This document shows, in pieces, positions 8,875 to 11,717 of a stretch of 11,717 nucleotides of DNA. The notes beneath the pieces were generated by a model. It was not told where the DNA came from, searched no databases, and saw only the letters and a list, made by a program, of their open reading frames with translations. Source of the stretch: JAWLCG01 sp041687295. Its GTDB lineage: Bacteria > Planctomycetota > Phycisphaerae > SM23-33 > FEN-1343. The position numbers and the translations under genes are program-made. Each line of letters begins with the position of its first letter. The stretch's first letter is position 1. The stretch is from NCBI GenBank assembly GCA_041687295.1, contig JAWLCG010000134.1, forward strand, positions 1 through 11,717, read 5' to 3'.

Positions 8875-11717
8875 ATGAAGACGACCGGTTTGGCAATCGT
8901 GGCGGTGTGGGTGATGGGGCTGTGGGCTCTGCCGGCGGGGGCCCAGGAGGTCCTGCCCGAGGACGTGCGGATCACCGGCCAGCAGATGCACAGCTTCCGC
9001 GTCGACGGCGTGCCGGTCTCGGCCGTGCTGGGCGGGTTCAGCCTGTCGGCCGGCGAGTTCCGCATCGCCGGGCGCGAGGCCGTCCTCTGGACCGAGCCGC
9101 CGGCCGGGCCGGCCGAGGCCGTCCGCACCATCATCGTCTACGTCGCGCCCGAGACCCCCTCGCCGCAGAACCCGCCGGTGCTGGTCCGCCTGCGCCATCG
9201 CGGGCTGGTCCAGGCGCGGGTGGCGACGGTGTCGGACCGCTCGCTGGCCGAGTCGGGCCTGCTGGCCCGCGCCCAGGCCGCCCGCGGGGCGGCGGGGGAT
9301 CTCGCCGGGCCCTCGCCCGTGCAGGTCCGCCCGGTGCCGTGGGGCCCCCGGCCCGCGTCGACGACGGGCCCGGCCGGCCCCGTCGAGCCCGGCGCCCCAC
9401 CGGCCGAGCCCGAGCCGACCGATCCCGAGGCCATCGTCGAGCTGCCCCCGCCCAACGCCCCGGTCAGCTTCCGCGCCGGCAGCCTGACCAGCGAGCAGCT
9501 CGACGGCCAGCGGGTCACCATCCTCAAGCAGGACGTCTACATCGCCCAGGCCGCCCCGCAGGAGGACCTCGGCCTGGAGCTGCTCGCCCAGTCGGCCGTG
9601 CTGTTCACCCAGCCGGCGCCCCAGGGCGACGCCGCCTCCGACGCCCCGCCGCTGCTGGGCCCGGCCATCGGGGCCGAGGTCGTCACCGGCGTCTACCTCG
9701 AGGGCGACGTGGTGATGAACGTCGGGCCCCGCCAGGTCCGCGCCAGCCGGCTGTACTACGACTTCACCAACCAGCGGGCCGTCATGCTCGACGTGGTCCT
9801 GCGGACCATCCAGGAGAGCCGCGACATCCCCATCCTCGTCCGGGCGGCCGAGGCCCGCCAGCTCAGCCGAACGGCCGTCAGCTTCCGTGACGCCCGCGTC
9901 ACCAGCAGCGAGTTCTACACGCCCACCTACCACATCGGCGCCGCCGAGGGCCTGCTCACCGACACCACGCCCCGCGGCCCCGACGGCACGGCGCTGGGTG
10001 AGCGGAGCTACCGCGTCGAGATGCGCGACACGACGTTCAACGTCCGCGACGTGCCGGTGCTGTGGTGGCCCTTCGCCGCGGCCGACAGCGAGACCGGCGA
10101 CGGGCCGCTCCGCAGCCTGCGCGGCGGCAAGCAGGGGCCCTTCGGCTACGGCGTGGAGACCGAGTGGTGGCTGTTCCGCCTGCTGGGCCTGGCCCGGCCC
10201 GAGGGGGTCAAGGGCGTCCTGCGGCTGGACGCCTACGAGCGGGGCGTGGGCCTCGGGCCCGAGGTGGAGTACGCCCGCGACGACTTCACCGGCTTCCTGC
10301 TGGCCTACGGCCTGCGCGACTTCGAGCGGGAGGACGACTTCGGCGACGACCGCGAGGACATCGACGCACCCGAGAACCGCGGCCGGGTGCTGTGGCGGCA
10401 CCGGCAGTTCCTCGAGAACGACTGGCAGCTGCAGCTGGAGCTGGCGTACGCCTGCGACGAGAACTTCCTGGAGCAGTTCTTCCGCGACGAGTTCTGGGCC
10501 GGCAAGGAGCAGGACACGCTGCTCTACGCCAAGAAGCAGCGGGACAACTGGGCGTTCACCTCGCTGATCCAGGGCCAGCCCAACCACTACCAGGTGGGCC
10601 CCGACGCCGCCCCGGACCTGGGCTTCTGGTGGATCGGCGAGCCGCTGCTGGGCGATCGGCTGACGCTCTACAGCGAGTCGCACCTGGGCGTGGTGCGGTT
10701 CGACTCGGGCAACGAGCCCGGCCTGGCCAGCAGCGACCTGGGGCCCCGGGCCGACACGCGGGCGGAGCTGGCCTGGCCCGAGCACGTCGGCCCGCTGAAC
10801 CTCCAGCCCTACCTGCTGGGCCGGGGGACCTGGTGGAACGACGCCGTCGACCAGAGCAACCTCGACCGCTGGCTGGGCGGGGCGGGCCTGCGGGCCAACC
10901 TGCACTTCTGGCGGGTCTACGACGACGCCCACAGCCGCCTGCTGAACGTCCGGCGGCTCAAGCACGTCGTCACGCCGGAGCTGCGCCTCTTCGCGACGGC
11001 CGAGAACGTCCAGGCCGACGAGTACTACCCCATCACGCCCGGCATCGAGCGCAGCGTGCAGGCCTTCCAGGGCGCCTGGCTGGGCGTCCGCCAGCGCTGG
11101 CAGACCTACCGCGGGCCCGTCGAGGGCGGCTGGCCCAGCGACCTGGCCCGCCTGAACCTGGCCGTGCAGTTCTTCAACGACGCCGACGTGCCGCCCGTGC
11201 CCGACGCGATCCTCTACTTCGACCGCCCCGAGCACAGCATCACCCGCAACGCCTTCCTGGGCGACCTGACGGTGAACCTCTCGGACTCCACCGCCATCCT
11301 CGCCGACGCGGTGTACGACCTCAACGACGAGACCCTCGACATCGCCAACGCCGGCCTGGCCATCCAGCGCGACCCCCGCCTGCGCTACTACCTGGGCATG
11401 CGCTACACCGAGCCGCTCGACGCCGCCGTCGGCACCGCCGGCGTCAACTACGTCATCAACCGCAAGTACCAGGTGGGGCTCTTCCAGCAGTACGACTTCG
11501 ACTACGAGGGCGGGCAGAACCTCGTCACCCGCGTCTCGATCGTCCGCAAGCTGCCGCGATGGTTCGCCTCCTTCACCTTCCTCTACTACGGCTCCACCGA
11601 CGACTGGGGCCTCGTGCTGACCCTCTGGCCCGAGGGCCTGCCCGAGTTCCGCCTGGGCGGCCTGCGCTTCAGCCCCGAAAGCTTCAGCGACCGCAACTCG
11701 GCCCCACCCCCCTGCAG
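8875..11717 (+). CDS. lptD: LptD-like LPS-assembly outer-membrane protein, C-terminus cut off
   Basis: Open from ATG 8875 to the right edge (947 codons, no stop). LptD is the outer-membrane barrel that, with LptE, inserts LPS into the outer leaflet. A signal peptide is clear: MKTTG, a hydrophobic core, and a cleavage site AGA-QE after residue 23. Residues 30-90 (HSFRVDGVPVSAVLGGF, then AVLWTE) look like an OstA/LptA-type strand segment. A Pro/Glu-rich linker (about 159-186) follows, then a second jelly-roll segment (about 215-360) with GVYLEGDVVMN, DFTNQRAVMLDVVLRT and TSSEFYTPTYHIGA. RDVPVLWWPF (about 389-400) leads into a long region rich in aromatic and alternating polar residues, with KHVVTPELRLF near 696, as expected of the barrel. 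It is divergent from proteobacterial LptD, so the call rests on layout and motifs. The ribosome site is weak (GCGAG). It stands alone behind its own strong promoter. Alternative: another OstA-family barrel protein. Confidence 0.8.
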   Translation, partial: MKTTGLAIVAVWVMGLWALPAGAQEVLPEDVRITGQQMHSFRVDGVPVSAVLGGFSLSAGEFRIAGREAVLWTEPPAGPAEAVRTIIVYVAPETPSPQNPPVLVRLRHRGLVQARVATVSDRSLAESGLLARAQAARGAAGDLAGPSPVQVRPVPWGPRPASTTGPAGPVEPGAPPAEPEPTDPEAIVELPPPNAPVSFRAGSLTSEQLDGQRVTILKQDVYIAQAAPQEDLGLELLAQSAVLFTQPAPQGDAASDAPPLLGPAIGAEVVTGVYLEGDVVMNVGPRQVRASRLYYDFTNQRAVMLDVVLRTIQESRDIPILVRAAEARQLSRTAVSFRDARVTSSEFYTPTYHIGAAEGLLTDTTPRGPDGTALGERSYRVEMRDTTFNVRDVPVLWWPFAAADSETGDGPLRSLRGGKQGPFGYGVETEWWLFRLLGLARPEGVKGVLRLDAYERGVGLGPEVEYARDDFTGFLLAYGLRDFEREDDFGDDREDIDAPENRGRVLWRHRQFLENDWQLQLELAYACDENFLEQFFRDEFWAGKEQDTLLYAKKQRDNWAFTSLIQGQPNHYQVGPDAAPDLGFWWIGEPLLGDRLTLYSESHLGVVRFDSGNEPGLASSDLGPRADTRAELAWPEHVGPLNLQPYLLGRGTWWNDAVDQSNLDRWLGGAGLRANLHFWRVYDDAHSRLLNVRRLKHVVTPELRLFATAENVQADEYYPITPGIERSVQAFQGAWLGVRQRWQTYRGPVEGGWPSDLARLNLAVQFFNDADVPPVPDAILYFDRPEHSITRNAFLGDLTVNLSDSTAILADAVYDLNDETLDIANAGLAIQRDPRLRYYLGMRYTEPLDAAVGTAGVNYVINRKYQVGLFQQYDFDYEGGQNLVTRVSIVRKLPRWFASFTFLYYGSTDDWGLVLTLWPEGLPEFRLGGLRFSPESFSDRNSAPPPC

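Noticed and set aside
8791..11235. A very long open frame on the minus strand, over 800 codons
   Set aside because: It is antisense to lptD. Its predicted protein is a monotonous Ala/Gly/Val/Arg/Leu/Gln mixture, typical of the complement of GC-rich coding DNA, and the plus strand has a signal peptide and family motifs.

Overview
The window is GC-rich bacterial chromosome made almost entirely of housekeeping genes. The best-supported guess is a Planctomycetota (Phycisphaerae-like) bacterium with an outer membrane. The reasons are the LptD-type outer-membrane protein, the very high GC, the acidic-tailed ribosomal proteins and intergenic DNA full of palindromic repeats. The lineage is inference: there is no rRNA or marker here that proves it.

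Layout, left to right. (1) 1-392, minus: the N-terminal 130 residues of a nitrite/sulfite reductase that runs off the left edge. (2) 393-873: repeat-bearing intergenic DNA. (3) 874-2226, minus: dnaB, the replicative helicase. (4) 2227-2927: a long intergenic island holding a candidate dnaB promoter and at least six stem-loop modules. (5) 2928-4843, minus: rplI, rpsR, ssb and rpsF, transcribed rpsF-ssb-rpsR-rplI. Together with dnaB this is the classical bacterial rpsF-ssb-rpsR-rplI-dnaB block, here split by the repeat island. (6) 5009-8233, minus: pth, the L25/Ctc gene, prs and glmU, transcribed glmU-prs-ctc-pth, the same order as in Bacillus (gcaD-prs-ctc-spoVC). A large hairpin with a UUCG loop separates pth from rpsF. 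(7) 8287-8361, minus: tRNA-Gln(UUG) with encoded CCA, just upstream of glmU. (8) 8362-8874: a divergent intergenic region with a five-unit 8-bp tandem repeat and a near-consensus sigma-70 promoter. (9) 8875 to the right edge, plus: a large LptD-like LPS-assembly protein, incomplete at its C-terminus.

The genes fall into three jobs. Translation and replication are served by S6, S18, L9, L25, Pth, tRNA-Gln, SSB and DnaB. Precursor supply for nucleotides and the envelope is served by PRPP synthetase and a GlmU that lacks its acetyltransferase half. Outer-membrane biogenesis is served by LptD.

I see no defence system, CRISPR array, prophage or intact mobile element. The least ordinary content is the intergenic DNA. 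It has a dispersed palindrome in four copies, one with a paired A-T to G-C change and a flipped loop, and a set of hairpins each headed by GTAGG. The shortened GlmU, the four-cysteine S18, the non-ATG start and Arg-Asp tail of S6, and the UUCG hairpin are also worth a look.
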